Source of the DNA: Proteiniphilum sp. UBA4977
Lineage (GTDB): Bacteria; Bacteroidota; Bacteroidia; Bacteroidales; Dysgonomonadaceae
Length of the DNA: 56,630 nucleotides
NCBI GenBank assembly: GCA_002398565.1
Contig: DGZP01000122.1
Span: forward strand, 9,880-66,509
Reading direction: 5' to 3'
Numbering within the stretch: position 1 is the first letter of the stretch; each line of letters begins with the position of its first letter. Under the pieces are notes generated by a model that saw nothing but the letters and a program-made list of their open reading frames with translations, was not told the origin of the DNA and ran no database searches. Below are positions 18,237 to 26,323 of this stretch, one piece after another. The position numbers and the translations under genes were made by a program.

Positions 18237-18710
18237 TTATATCTTCATTCCCCGGGGAATAAAGCAACTGACATCGTGCCCGTAGCGTAACAATTCCCTC
18301 ACATGGGTGGAGCTGATGTGCGTCAGGGGCGGTTCAGTAAATAATACAAACGTCTCTATTCCCGAAATGGTTCGGTTTATGTCGGCAATTGTCTTCTCAT
18401 ATTCGAAGTCGGTCACCGAACGGATGCCACGCAGGATGTACCGGGCGCCCACCTCTTGTGCGAAACTGATTGTGAGCGAGTCATAACTCTCAACGCGCAC
18501 ACGTGGTTCCTCACGGTAAAAATCACGGAGCATCCCGATCCTTTTTTCCAGCGTAAAGTAGGACTTCTTTGCTTCGTTGGTCCCGATGGCAATTATTATC
18601 TCGTCCATCAGCGCCAGCCCTCTGCGTACCAGCGATTCATGCCCGATGGTAAAGGGGTCGAAGGTGCCAGGGAACAGGGCAATCCGCTTTTCAGTACCGT
18701 TTTGTTTCAT
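18237..18710 (-). CDS. coaD: Phosphopantetheine adenylyltransferase
   Basis: Catalyses the fourth step of coenzyme A synthesis, joining ATP and 4'-phosphopantetheine. The 157-residue product has the nucleotidyltransferase start ALFPGTFDPFTIGHESLVRR with its (T/H)xGH motif and the ISSTHVRELLRYG motif near the C terminus, at the usual length. It lies one base behind parE and is therefore translationally coupled to it. Confidence 0.97.
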   Translation of the reverse strand: MKQNGTEKRIALFPGTFDPFTIGHESLVRRGLALMDEIIIAIGTNEAKKSYFTLEKRIGMLRDFYREEPRVRVESYDSLTISFAQEVGARYILRGIRSVTDFEYEKTIADINRTISGIETFVLFTEPPLTHISSTHVRELLRYGHDVSCFIPRGMKI

Positions 18711-18711
18711 T

Positions 18712-20580
18712 TTATGCTACTTCTTCATCCTCTACCACCAGATTGTCGATGATAAAGTTTTGCCGTTCCGGCGTATTTTTTCCCATATAAAATTCCAGGA
18801 GTTCCTTCAGCAGATCTTCTTTTCGCATGGTCACCCTGTCGAGCCGGATATCTTCGCCTATAAAATTGCGGAACTCATCGGGAGAGATCTCTCCAAGACC
18901 CTTAAAACGGGTTATTTCCGGATTGGGGGAGAGTTCTTCAATGGCATTGAGCCGTTCCTCCTCGGTATAGCAATAAAGTGTCTTTTTCTTGTTACGTACT
19001 CTAAAAAGAGGAGTCTGAAGGATGTAGACATGTCCCTTCTTGATCAGATCGGGAAAGAACTGCAGGAAGAAGGTAAGCAACAGGAGGCGGATATGCATCC
19101 CGTCGGTATCGGCGTCGGTTGCGATGATCACCTTATTGTAGCGTAACCCGTCCATATTTTCTTCTATGTTGAGGGCCGCCTGCAACAGGTTAAACTCCTC
19201 ATTCTCATAGACGATCTTTTTGGTAAGCCCGAAGCTGTTCAATGGTTTTCCGCGCAGGCTGAATACCGCCTGCAAGTTCGGATCACGGCTTTTGGTGATG
19301 GAACCGCTGGCAGAATCACCCTCTGTGATGAAGATACAGGATCTTTCCCGGTCATCTCCTTTGGCATCATTGTAATGAATACGGCAGTCACGAAGTTTTT
19401 TGTTATGCAGATTGGCCTTCTTTGCACGTTCACGTGCCAGTTTGGTTACGCCGGCAATAGCTTTACGCTCTTTCTCCGAATCGAGTATAATCTTCTGTAA
19501 AATCTCTACCGTATCGGGATTCTTGTGCAGATAATTGTCCAGTTCCTTTTTCAGGAAATCGTTGATATACTTGTTCACCGATATTCCATTCGGGGCCATC
19601 TCCTTCGAACCGAGCTTGGTCTTGGTCTGTGATTCAAAGACAGGCTCTTCTACCTTGATGCTGATGGCAGCCACCATACCATTACGAATATCGGAATATT
19701 CGAAGTTTCGATTGTAGAACTCCTTGATTACACGCGCAGTGGCTTCACGGAAAGCTGTAAGATGCGTTCCCCCCTGGGTGGTGTGCTGTCCGTTGACAAA
19801 TGAATAATATTCTTCCCCATACTGGGTTGTATGGGTGATTGCCACTTCAATATCTTCACCGAAGAGATGAATAATGGGATAAAGCTGCTCAGAGGTGAGG
19901 TTTTCATTGAGCAGGTCTTCGAGTCCGTTTTTTGATGAAAACTTTTTTCCGTTGAAAACAATGGTCAGTCCGGTATTCAGAAAGACGTAGTTTTTTAATA
20001 GCGGTTCTATGTGTTCATCACGATAATGATATTCACCAAATATCTGTTCGTCGGGCGTAAAACCCACCTTTGTCCCGTTTGAGTTGGCTGAAGGCACTGT
20101 TTCACTCTCATTCACTTCAATACCCTGTCTGAAATGCACGGTTTTGGAAAGCCCGTCGCGGGAGCTCTCCATATAGAAGTCAGAAGAAAGTGCATTCACT
20201 GCTTTGATACCGACACCATTCAAACCTACCGACTTTTTAAAAGCCTTTGAATCATATTTTGCTCCAGTATTCATTCTGGAGCATACATCCTTCACTTTTC
20301 CGAGAGGGACTCCCCTCCCGTGATCACGCACAGTGACATCATGGTTTTCAATGGTGATCTCGATGGTCTTCCCGAAACCCATCATAAACTCATCGATGGA
20401 ATTGTCGAGCACCTCTTTTAACAGTACATAAATGCCATCGTCGTATGATGAGCCGTCGCCCAACTTTCCGATATACATTCCCGGACGGCGGCGTATATGT
20501 TCCTGCCACTCGAGGGTGACAATATTCTCCTCCTGATAGTTATCCTGCAGTATTTGTAGTTCTCTCTCTGTTTCGTTCAC
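18712..20580 (-). CDS. parE: DNA topoisomerase IV subunit B
   Basis: ATPase subunit of a type IIA topoisomerase that unlinks daughter chromosomes. The 622-residue product has the GHKL ATPase domain (LEWQEHIRRRPGMYIGKLGD, VLDNSIDEF with the Glu/Asn, DHGRGVPLGKV, GVGIKAVNALS), the transducer with the QTKTKLGS loop, and the TOPRIM domain (FITEGDSASG, then the IIATDADTDGMHIRLLLL metal site). The N-terminal pattern and length fit ParE better than GyrB; parC was not found in the window. It follows the acetyltransferase gene by 17 bases. Confidence 0.9.
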   Translation of the reverse strand: MNETERELQILQDNYQEENIVTLEWQEHIRRRPGMYIGKLGDGSSYDDGIYVLLKEVLDNSIDEFMMGFGKTIEITIENHDVTVRDHGRGVPLGKVKDVCSRMNTGAKYDSKAFKKSVGLNGVGIKAVNALSSDFYMESSRDGLSKTVHFRQGIEVNESETVPSANSNGTKVGFTPDEQIFGEYHYRDEHIEPLLKNYVFLNTGLTIVFNGKKFSSKNGLEDLLNENLTSEQLYPIIHLFGEDIEVAITHTTQYGEEYYSFVNGQHTTQGGTHLTAFREATARVIKEFYNRNFEYSDIRNGMVAAISIKVEEPVFESQTKTKLGSKEMAPNGISVNKYINDFLKKELDNYLHKNPDTVEILQKIILDSEKERKAIAGVTKLARERAKKANLHNKKLRDCRIHYNDAKGDDRERSCIFITEGDSASGSITKSRDPNLQAVFSLRGKPLNSFGLTKKIVYENEEFNLLQAALNIEENMDGLRYNKVIIATDADTDGMHIRLLLLTFFLQFFPDLIKKGHVYILQTPLFRVRNKKKTLYCYTEEERLNAIEELSPNPEITRFKGLGEISPDEFRNFIGEDIRLDRVTMRKEDLLKELLEFYMGKNTPERQNFIIDNLVVEDEEVA

Positions 20581-20597
20581 GTTATCTTATTTCTCCA

Positions 20598-21728
20598 CTA
20601 TAGTTGTTTGATGAATGCTCTGCGCCTTTTTGTCTGTCTGGCATCCAGGTCGTTCCACATGGATTTCACCTTGTGATTCAAGTCCAGTTCAGGATTGCTC
20701 TCGGCGTACTCAAAACCCAAACGGATTGCTGCAGGAATAAACTCATTGAATAGCAACGCATTTACCCCTTTCCCCTGATATTCAGGATCCACAGCTACCA
20801 GCAAGAGGTCCAAGACATTGTTCTCTTTTCCTTTCAGTGCCTTGTACAGATGATACCAGCCCGTGGGCAGAAACCGTCCTTTTGCCTTCTGGAGTGCTTT
20901 GGCAATACTAGGCAGACCGATGCCCACACCCACCAGCATGTTGTCTTCCTGTCTGATTACCAACGTGAGAAACTCAAGACGCAACATGGGAATATACATA
21001 TCCACGTAGTAGTCGATCTGTTTCTCTGAAAGTTCCACAAAGCCATATAAATTTTTATATGCCCGGTTGATCAGTTTGAATATCTCCCTGGCATAGGGAT
21101 ATACATCTCTTTTGCTCTGTAAATGTTTGACCGTAAGTCCCGAACGTTTCTTTACTATTTCCGATGCACGCAGGAAGCGTTCGGGCATTTCCTTAGGAAT
21201 GGTAATGAGAAACTCCACCCAGTCCTGATCCTTCACATAACCCAGCCGTTCCATATGTTCCACATAATAGGGATAGTTATAGATAGTGGAAAGCGTACCA
21301 ATCTGGTCGAATCCTTCTATCAACATTCCTTCATGATCGAGATCCGTGAAGCCCAGCGGACCATGGATCTTCTCCATCCCACGGGACCGGGCCCAACTTT
21401 CAGCTGCACCGAAAAGCGTATCTACCACTTCGTCGTCATCAATAAAATCGACAAAACCAAACCGGGCGTTCTTTTCTTTCCAGGTCTCATTTGCTTTGTA
21501 ATTTATGATGACTCCTATTCTTCCGGCGATTTCACCGTCGCGGTAAGCCAGAAAGTAGGAAGCATCACAGTGTTCGAAAGCCGGATTTTTTGTTCTGTTG
21601 AGAGTTGCCCGTTCGTCGTAAAACAACGGGGGAACAAAATATTCGTTGCCCTCATACAGATCAATACCAAACTGGATGAACTTCCTGAGATCATCTTTCG
21701 TGGTGACTTTATGAATTGTTACTGACAT
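20598..21728 (-). CDS. GNAT-like N-acetyltransferase superfamily protein
   Basis: The 376-residue cytosolic protein belongs to a large Bacteroidota family with an acyl-CoA N-acyltransferase fold: the C-terminal half contains LVAVDPEYQGKGVNALLFNE, the expected acetyl-CoA phosphate-binding Q/RxxGxG/A motif, and the N-terminal half has GRIGVIINYKANETWKEK. The substrate is unknown. It heads a five-gene run with parE, coaD, an S41 protease and ppk2, and is preceded by a TATCTTTG -7 box at 21793-21800. Confidence 0.8.
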   Translation of the reverse strand: MSVTIHKVTTKDDLRKFIQFGIDLYEGNEYFVPPLFYDERATLNRTKNPAFEHCDASYFLAYRDGEIAGRIGVIINYKANETWKEKNARFGFVDFIDDDEVVDTLFGAAESWARSRGMEKIHGPLGFTDLDHEGMLIEGFDQIGTLSTIYNYPYYVEHMERLGYVKDQDWVEFLITIPKEMPERFLRASEIVKKRSGLTVKHLQSKRDVYPYAREIFKLINRAYKNLYGFVELSEKQIDYYVDMYIPMLRLEFLTLVIRQEDNMLVGVGIGLPSIAKALQKAKGRFLPTGWYHLYKALKGKENNVLDLLLVAVDPEYQGKGVNALLFNEFIPAAIRLGFEYAESNPELDLNHKVKSMWNDLDARQTKRRRAFIKQL

Positions 21729-21792
21729 TTTGATAGAATTCTATTAATTTCTTTGGCTCTGCCGGTTTATTCCTCTCATTTTGACAGAGACA

Positions 21793-21800
21793 CAAAGATA
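21793..21800 (-). promoter_or_regulatory. Candidate -7 box of the acetyltransferase-parE-coaD operon
   Basis: The minus strand reads TATCTTTG; the predicted start near 21787 leaves a leader of about 60 bases. The -33 region reads TTTAG, an imperfect match inside the first intergenic repeat copy. Confidence 0.5.
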
Positions 21801-21996
21801 GTGAACTTTTTCGATAAGCTAAATGAGCAATAGGCAAATTTATTTGGATATTGCCACAGCGAGAAAAAGTCTCACTTTAGTGAACTTTTTTGATCAACGA
21901 GTGCAGAGTAAATTCATTTATTCTGCCGAGTACAAAAAAAGTCTACGTAAGTGAACTTTTTTGATAAGCCAAATGAGCAATAGACAAATTTATTCG
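21799..21996. repeat. Three imperfect intergenic repeats
   Basis: The segment GTGAACTTTTTTGATAA, with small changes, begins at 21801, 21880 and 21951. Copies 1 and 3, exactly 150 bases apart, stay similar for about 45 bases (both contain AAATGAGCAATAG, then CAAATTTATT), and copy 3 runs to the stop codon of the lytic transglycosylase gene. Copy 2 is more diverged. Copies 2 and 3 are each preceded by AAAAAGTCT, so each can fold back into a hairpin flanked by A and T runs. Confidence 0.75.
21863..21891. terminator. Likely bidirectional terminator hairpin
   Basis: AAAAAGT-CTCACT-TT-AGTGA-ACTTTTT folds into a stem of about 12 pairs with a bulge, flanked by A and T runs on both sides. It would end the minus-strand transcript of the lytic transglycosylase gene. 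Confidence 0.6.
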
Positions 21997-23378
21997 GGTA
22001 CTGTCTCCCTGTAATATTCCCACCTGGCAATGACATTACCGACATAATTGATAGTTTCATCTGCCCTGAAGTATCCATTTTTACACACCGGATCCGTATA
22101 ATATTGTTCCAAACGCTTCAGATGGATATATTTTTCCACGTTTCCAGCCCATACATTTTTATCGGCACCATATTTTTCTGCGAGCGCCCTGGCATCAAAC
22201 ACATGTCCTACTCCGCCGTTGTATGCAGCCAGCGATAGCTGTAGCCGTTCATTCTGATCTGCTACCGAATCGAAGGTATTGAGGAGACTGCGCAGATATT
22301 CTGCCCCTGCACGGATGTTCGCTTCGGGATCATACAAATCGTCGCTGCTTAATCCGAGTGAACCAGCTGTGGCGGGCATCAACCCCATCAGACCTACTGC
22401 ACCTGCCCAGGACTCGCCTTCCGTTTTAAAAGAGGATTCCTGCCATGCAACAGATGCGAGCAACCGCCAGTCGATCCGCTGTCGCTTACCTTCCTGTCTG
22501 AACCACGTGTCGAAAGGAGATATTACACCATGTCCGAGTATTTCCTCATAAGAGACCCTGACACTGTCGGAATATCCTTTTGTCTCTTCAAAATACCGTT
22601 TCTCAATACGCAAAAAGCCAGGTGCAGCCGTTTTTTTCTCAAACCAGCTATCCAGCGAATCGGCCAGGACGGGCGTGTCTTTTCTGACTACCCACGAGGA
22701 GCGTTGTTCGAAGCTGACAGGAAGTTCCACATTCAGATTTCTAAAATAAGTCTGATTGAGCCTGGCCAGATCATCATCTGATATGGTATATGCAATCTCG
22801 CCGCGGGATACGGACCGGATAAGATCCTCTGTCACGAGCGTGTCGCTATAGGCCGTCTCCAGCTGAATTCCTCCTCCAAGTTCATTGTTAAGATTCTCAA
22901 GCCGGTCACGGTATTTGGACAACCCGATCACTGTCACTTTCTTCCCGATCAGTCCGGTCACGTCCGTGATGAGCGTATCGTTATGCAAGGCTCTTTGTAC
23001 CAACACTTGATGGGATATATGCTGAAGGCCGGCAAAAGATACCGAATCTTTCAATGAGTTGGTTATGGGAATGTTGTAAGCTATCAGGTCTCCCACCCCC
23101 AGTTGCAGCATCCTGATCATATCCTGGGTATTTTCTGCCACAATTATTTCAGGAACAAGTCCGTGTTGTTTACAAAAATCACGCACCATATCGTAATGAT
23201 ATCCCATGGGTTGATCACGATAGATAAAATAAGATGTTGACGTGTTCATCGTAAGCACACGCAGCGTATCTGTCTGTAAAATTTGTGGAAAGTCATGAAT
23301 ATGTTTCTCCCGGGTCCATTTTCCGCATGAAAGGAACAAGATGACCTGAATGAATAGCAACAATATGACTTTGTTCAT
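21990..23378 (-). CDS. MltF-like membrane-bound lytic transglycosylase
   Basis: A 462-residue lipoprotein (lipobox VILFLSCGK, Cys near residue 18). Residues 35-265 form a solute-binding-protein type 3 domain (RVLTMNTSTSYFIYRDQPMG opening), and residues 275-440 form a lysozyme-like SLT domain with catalytic Glu in ASVAWQESSFKTEG, then GLMGLMPATAGSLGL and SLAAYNGGVGHV. This is the layout of MltF, which cuts peptidoglycan glycan strands and may respond to muropeptides. It is a single gene with a consensus promoter at 23402-23433. Confidence 0.92.
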   Translation of the reverse strand: MNKVILLLFIQVILFLSCGKWTREKHIHDFPQILQTDTLRVLTMNTSTSYFIYRDQPMGYHYDMVRDFCKQHGLVPEIIVAENTQDMIRMLQLGVGDLIAYNIPITNSLKDSVSFAGLQHISHQVLVQRALHNDTLITDVTGLIGKKVTVIGLSKYRDRLENLNNELGGGIQLETAYSDTLVTEDLIRSVSRGEIAYTISDDDLARLNQTYFRNLNVELPVSFEQRSSWVVRKDTPVLADSLDSWFEKKTAAPGFLRIEKRYFEETKGYSDSVRVSYEEILGHGVISPFDTWFRQEGKRQRIDWRLLASVAWQESSFKTEGESWAGAVGLMGLMPATAGSLGLSSDDLYDPEANIRAGAEYLRSLLNTFDSVADQNERLQLSLAAYNGGVGHVFDARALAEKYGADKNVWAGNVEKYIHLKRLEQYYTDPVCKNGYFRADETINYVGNVIARWEYYRETVPE

Positions 23379-23401
23379 ACCCTTGTTTAGTTAAAACAGG
23401 G

Positions 23402-23433
23402 CAAATATAGTGAAAGCGGAGAAATAAGCCAAA
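23402..23433 (-). promoter_or_regulatory. Promoter of the MltF-like gene
   Basis: On the minus strand TTTG (23433-23430), 20 bases, then TATATTTG (23409-23402): an exact Bacteroidota promoter. The start falls near 23396, 18 bases before the ATG. Confidence 0.75.
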
Positions 23434-23522
23434 CCTGATCACGTGTATACGATGTGGCTTCATGAAAAAGACTGCCCCGATTGGAACAGTCCTCTCCACA
23501 AAACACGACAACAGGAATTTGT

Positions 23523-24854
23523 CTATTCATAGGCAATTTCGCCATGCTCGGATATATCGAGACCTACAGACTCGCTTGCTCTGCTTGCTCTAATGCCAAC
23601 AACCGCATCAACAGTTCTGAAGATGATCCAGGTCATGACGGCACTGAACACGACAGTGCCGGTAGTCGCTATAACTTGTATCCAAAGCTGGTTCCAGTCG
23701 CCATAAAGTGCACCTTGAGCGCCCCCCTCGCCGGTGATGGCTTGTGTGGCAAAAACACCAATCAGCAGAGACCCTATAACCCCGCCAATGCCATGCACGC
23801 CGAAGGCATCCAATGAATCGTCGTAATCCAGTCTGGGTTTCACATGAGCCACCATAAAGAAGCAGATAGATCCGGCGGCCGCACCGATCACGCAAGCACC
23901 CAGCACGCCGGAAGATCCGGCGGCAGGGGTAATTGCTACCAAGCCGGCCACCACACCCGTACAAAAACCGATCACGGTAGGCTTCTTGTTGATAACCCAA
24001 TCGAGTATAACCCACGTGAGTGCCGCTGCTGATGCAGCAATGTTTGTAATCAGTATCGCACTCGCGGCCAACCCATCTGCCGCCAGACCGCTACCTCCGT
24101 TGAAGCCGAGCCACCCCAGCCAGAGCAACGCCGTGCCAATCACGACAAAGGGTACATTATGCGGTGTAATGGGGGGAACTCCTTTCACGTTCCATCCTTT
24201 TCTCCTGCCAAGGAGGATAGCCATTACCAATGCCGAGATACCGGCGTTGACATGTACCACGGTACCTCCTGCAAAATCAATGGCTCCCATTGCAGCTATC
24301 CAGCCGCCACCCCACACCCAATGGGCAAGCGGATTGTAGACCAGCAGCGCCCATAATAGAGAGAAGAGCAGAAAACCACCGAATTTAATCCGTTCGGCAA
24401 AAGCACCGACGATCAGTGCCGGGGTAATTACGGCAAACATCCCCTGAAACGAAACAAACAACAATTCGGGAATGGTATATCCTTCGAGCAGGTCGTTAAT
24501 CCCGATATTATGCAGGAATATTTTATCAAAACCGCCGATAAGGATATTCAAATCTCCTTCAGACGAAGTAAAAGCCAGACTGTAGCCGACTGTCACCCAC
24601 TCAATAATGATCACAGCGGTGAGAATCAGGCATTGCATCAATACGCTCAGTACATTCTTACGGCGCACCAGTCCACCGTAAAACAGTGCCAGCCCCGGGA
24701 TGACCATCATCATCACCAGGATGGTGGCCACAATAATCCAGGCAGTATCTCCGTTACTCAGGGTATGCGCCTCCCCTTCCTGTGCCAATACCATGACAGG
24801 CAGGATAAACCATGCTGTCAGCATCACGGTATATTTCAATATCTTATGTCTCAT
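23523..24854 (-). CDS. amt: Ammonium transporter Amt
   Basis: A 443-residue inner-membrane ammonium channel with a cleavable signal (residues 1-24, ending VMVLAQ) and eleven expected membrane helices. Visible landmarks are ALFYGGLVRRKNVLSVLMQC, the first pore His region FAGGTVVHVNAGISALVMAI, GWLGFNGGSGLAADG, and the second pore His in LDAFGVHGIGGVIGS. It lies 40 bases behind the PII gene; the pairing of amt with a PII gene is the classic arrangement, in which PII blocks the channel when nitrogen is plentiful. Confidence 0.97.
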   Translation of the reverse strand: MRHKILKYTVMLTAWFILPVMVLAQEGEAHTLSNGDTAWIIVATILVMMMVIPGLALFYGGLVRRKNVLSVLMQCLILTAVIIIEWVTVGYSLAFTSSEGDLNILIGGFDKIFLHNIGINDLLEGYTIPELLFVSFQGMFAVITPALIVGAFAERIKFGGFLLFSLLWALLVYNPLAHWVWGGGWIAAMGAIDFAGGTVVHVNAGISALVMAILLGRRKGWNVKGVPPITPHNVPFVVIGTALLWLGWLGFNGGSGLAADGLAASAILITNIAASAAALTWVILDWVINKKPTVIGFCTGVVAGLVAITPAAGSSGVLGACVIGAAAGSICFFMVAHVKPRLDYDDSLDAFGVHGIGGVIGSLLIGVFATQAITGEGGAQGALYGDWNQLWIQVIATTGTVVFSAVMTWIIFRTVDAVVGIRASRASESVGLDISEHGEIAYE

Positions 24855-24894
24855 ATTTTATCTGTATCATGTGCATCAATTCTGTAGCGAAATG

Positions 24895-25254
24895 CTATAC
24901 TTTTATCTCTTCCTTGTCATACAGTGATTCATCACCCCTGTCTCCTGTCCTGATACGAATGGACTGTTCTATGGCAGATACGAAAATCCGGCCATCGCCA
25001 CTTTCGCCGGTGAAAGCTGACTGCAATATGGCGTCGATCGACTTCTGCACGTTCACCTCCCTCACCACAAATGAGAGATAAACCCGTTCAATGGCATTTA
25101 CATCGTAGGCGATACCTCTGAAAATAAGTCCCTGTTTGGCCGTACCCTGACCCTTCACTCCCCACCAGGAGAGAAAGTCTATATCGGCCTCATGCAACGC
25201 AGCCCGCACCTCGTCGAACTTCGTCTTACGGATAATTGCTTCGATTTTCTTCAT
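24895..25254 (-). CDS. PII-family nitrogen regulatory protein
   Basis: The 119-residue product is a PII signal protein: MKKIEAIIRKTKFDEVRAAL at the N terminus, T-loop between residues 32 and 50, and the nucleotide-binding GESGDGRIFVSAIEQSIRIR. The place of the uridylylated T-loop Tyr is taken by Phe45 (GLIFRGIAY), and the loop is shorter than in E. coli GlnB, so control is more likely by direct ATP/ADP/2-oxoglutarate binding. It is cotranscribed with amt, its probable target. Confidence 0.93.
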   Translation of the reverse strand: MKKIEAIIRKTKFDEVRAALHEADIDFLSWWGVKGQGTAKQGLIFRGIAYDVNAIERVYLSFVVREVNVQKSIDAILQSAFTGESGDGRIFVSAIEQSIRIRTGDRGDESLYDKEEIKV

Positions 25255-25345
25255 AGGAATAATGTATTATGTGAATATGAATAGAATGTATGAGCGTCTG
25301 TATTTTTTAAAATAACCAGTCATCAGCTGACTGTCCGAATCACAC

Positions 25346-26017
25346 TTAGAAGCTGGCTCCAAATACCAGAAAAACATCTTTTGTATCGGGATTCAGGATA
25401 GCCTGTGTAAAGACCGGAAGCGAGAACGAATTCGTGAAGGATATCTCTTTACCCGCTTTTATCGAGGCATTGATCAGTGTAAACCCGCCGGAATAAATAC
25501 CGGCCCGGGGCGTGGCACCAAGTATCAGATCGATTGTGGCTCCATCGACAGGAACGGAGTAGCTTGCCTCCATATAACTGGAATAATTGTCATCACCCGC
25601 GAAATTGGTATTCCAGGCCAACGACAGTGGCAATGATTCATCGAACGAATATACCAATGTTGCCTCGAACAGGTGTTCCGATAATCTGAAATAACTGCTA
25701 CCCGTTCCATCGGGAAGATCTCTGGGGAAAGAGTAGTCCGTAATCAACACCGAGAAGTTACCAATGGTATAACCGGCATACAAATCAAACTCTCTCCAGT
25801 TACCCTCAAAACTGGAGGAACCCCAAATACCCAGTGATAAATTACCTGCCGACAGGGAAATGGAGGGTTGTACTGAAGCAGAACCGGCATACAATCCGCG
25901 CCAAACGTACAAGCTCACAATATCGGCCCCAGCAGACAGATTGATTTCCTGCGCCTTGACTCTCTCCATCGAAACGGACAATGCGAACAAAACAACGAAT
26001 AACTTCATTTCTTTCAT
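25346..26017 (-). CDS. Putative outer-membrane porin, TorF/Gcw_chp-like
   Basis: A 223-residue protein with a signal peptide (cleaved near VKAQ, residue 23) and alternating aromatic strands typical of a small beta-barrel (SAGADIVSLYVWRGLYAGSA, EFDLYAGYTIGNFSVLITDY, ending DVFLVFGASF with the terminal Phe preferred by outer-membrane proteins). The N-terminal SxYVWRG pattern resembles the TorF/Gcw_chp family. It is the first gene of the porin-PII-amt run (91 bases before the PII gene), suggesting a role in nitrogen-source entry; this is inference. Confidence 0.7.
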   Translation of the reverse strand: MKEMKLFVVLFALSVSMERVKAQEINLSAGADIVSLYVWRGLYAGSASVQPSISLSAGNLSLGIWGSSSFEGNWREFDLYAGYTIGNFSVLITDYSFPRDLPDGTGSSYFRLSEHLFEATLVYSFDESLPLSLAWNTNFAGDDNYSSYMEASYSVPVDGATIDLILGATPRAGIYSGGFTLINASIKAGKEISFTNSFSLPVFTQAILNPDTKDVFLVFGASF

Positions 26018-26136
26018 GCTTTACATTTTAAATAAATATCCTCAATCTTTTTTACTAATTGACACCTAAAACACACAATTAGATCTTTTTGAAATCAAAT
26101 ATCCAATTTTAAAATCTTTTTGATTGTTTTATTCTG

Positions 26137-26166
26137 CAAATATAGTCATAAAGATTTTAAATCAAA
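26137..26166 (-). promoter_or_regulatory. Promoter of the porin-PII-amt operon
   Basis: On the minus strand TTTG (26166-26163), 18 bases, then TATATTTG (26144-26137); a second TTTG lies 22 bases from the box. The leader would be about 115 bases. Confidence 0.6.
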
Positions 26167-26276
26167 CAAATTGATGTCATTTTGATCAAATTAATTACAA
26201 AAACAATTATCATCACGATAAAAACCGGTTCCCGATCTACTCACAGAGGAGCCTTCGTGAATTCATAATCAAATAT

Positions 26277-26307
26277 TTAGAAAAAATGAAAATTATCGTT
26301 ATTTTTG
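26277..26307 (+). promoter_or_regulatory. Promoter of the helix-hairpin-helix protein gene
   Basis: TTAG (26277-26280), 19 bases, then TATTTTTG (26300-26307); the -7 box is perfect and the -33 box imperfect. The leader is about 11 bases. Confidence 0.5.
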
Positions 26308-26323
26308 TGAAAATCGATGCAAG

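Larger units (their letters stand above)
26018..26323. other. AT-rich divergent intergenic region
   Basis: This 306-base spacer between the porin-PII-amt genes and the helix-hairpin-helix protein gene holds no coding sequence. It contains one promoter in each direction (26137-26166 minus, 26277-26307 plus), a direct repeat ATCTTTTTGA at 26083-26092 and 26114-26123, and the palindrome TTTGATCAAA at 26181-26190. Confidence 0.7.

Noticed and set aside
21799..21996. CRISPR array
   Set aside because: The three repeats are imperfect, AT-rich, unevenly spaced, and the spacers are themselves partly repeated; no cas genes are present.
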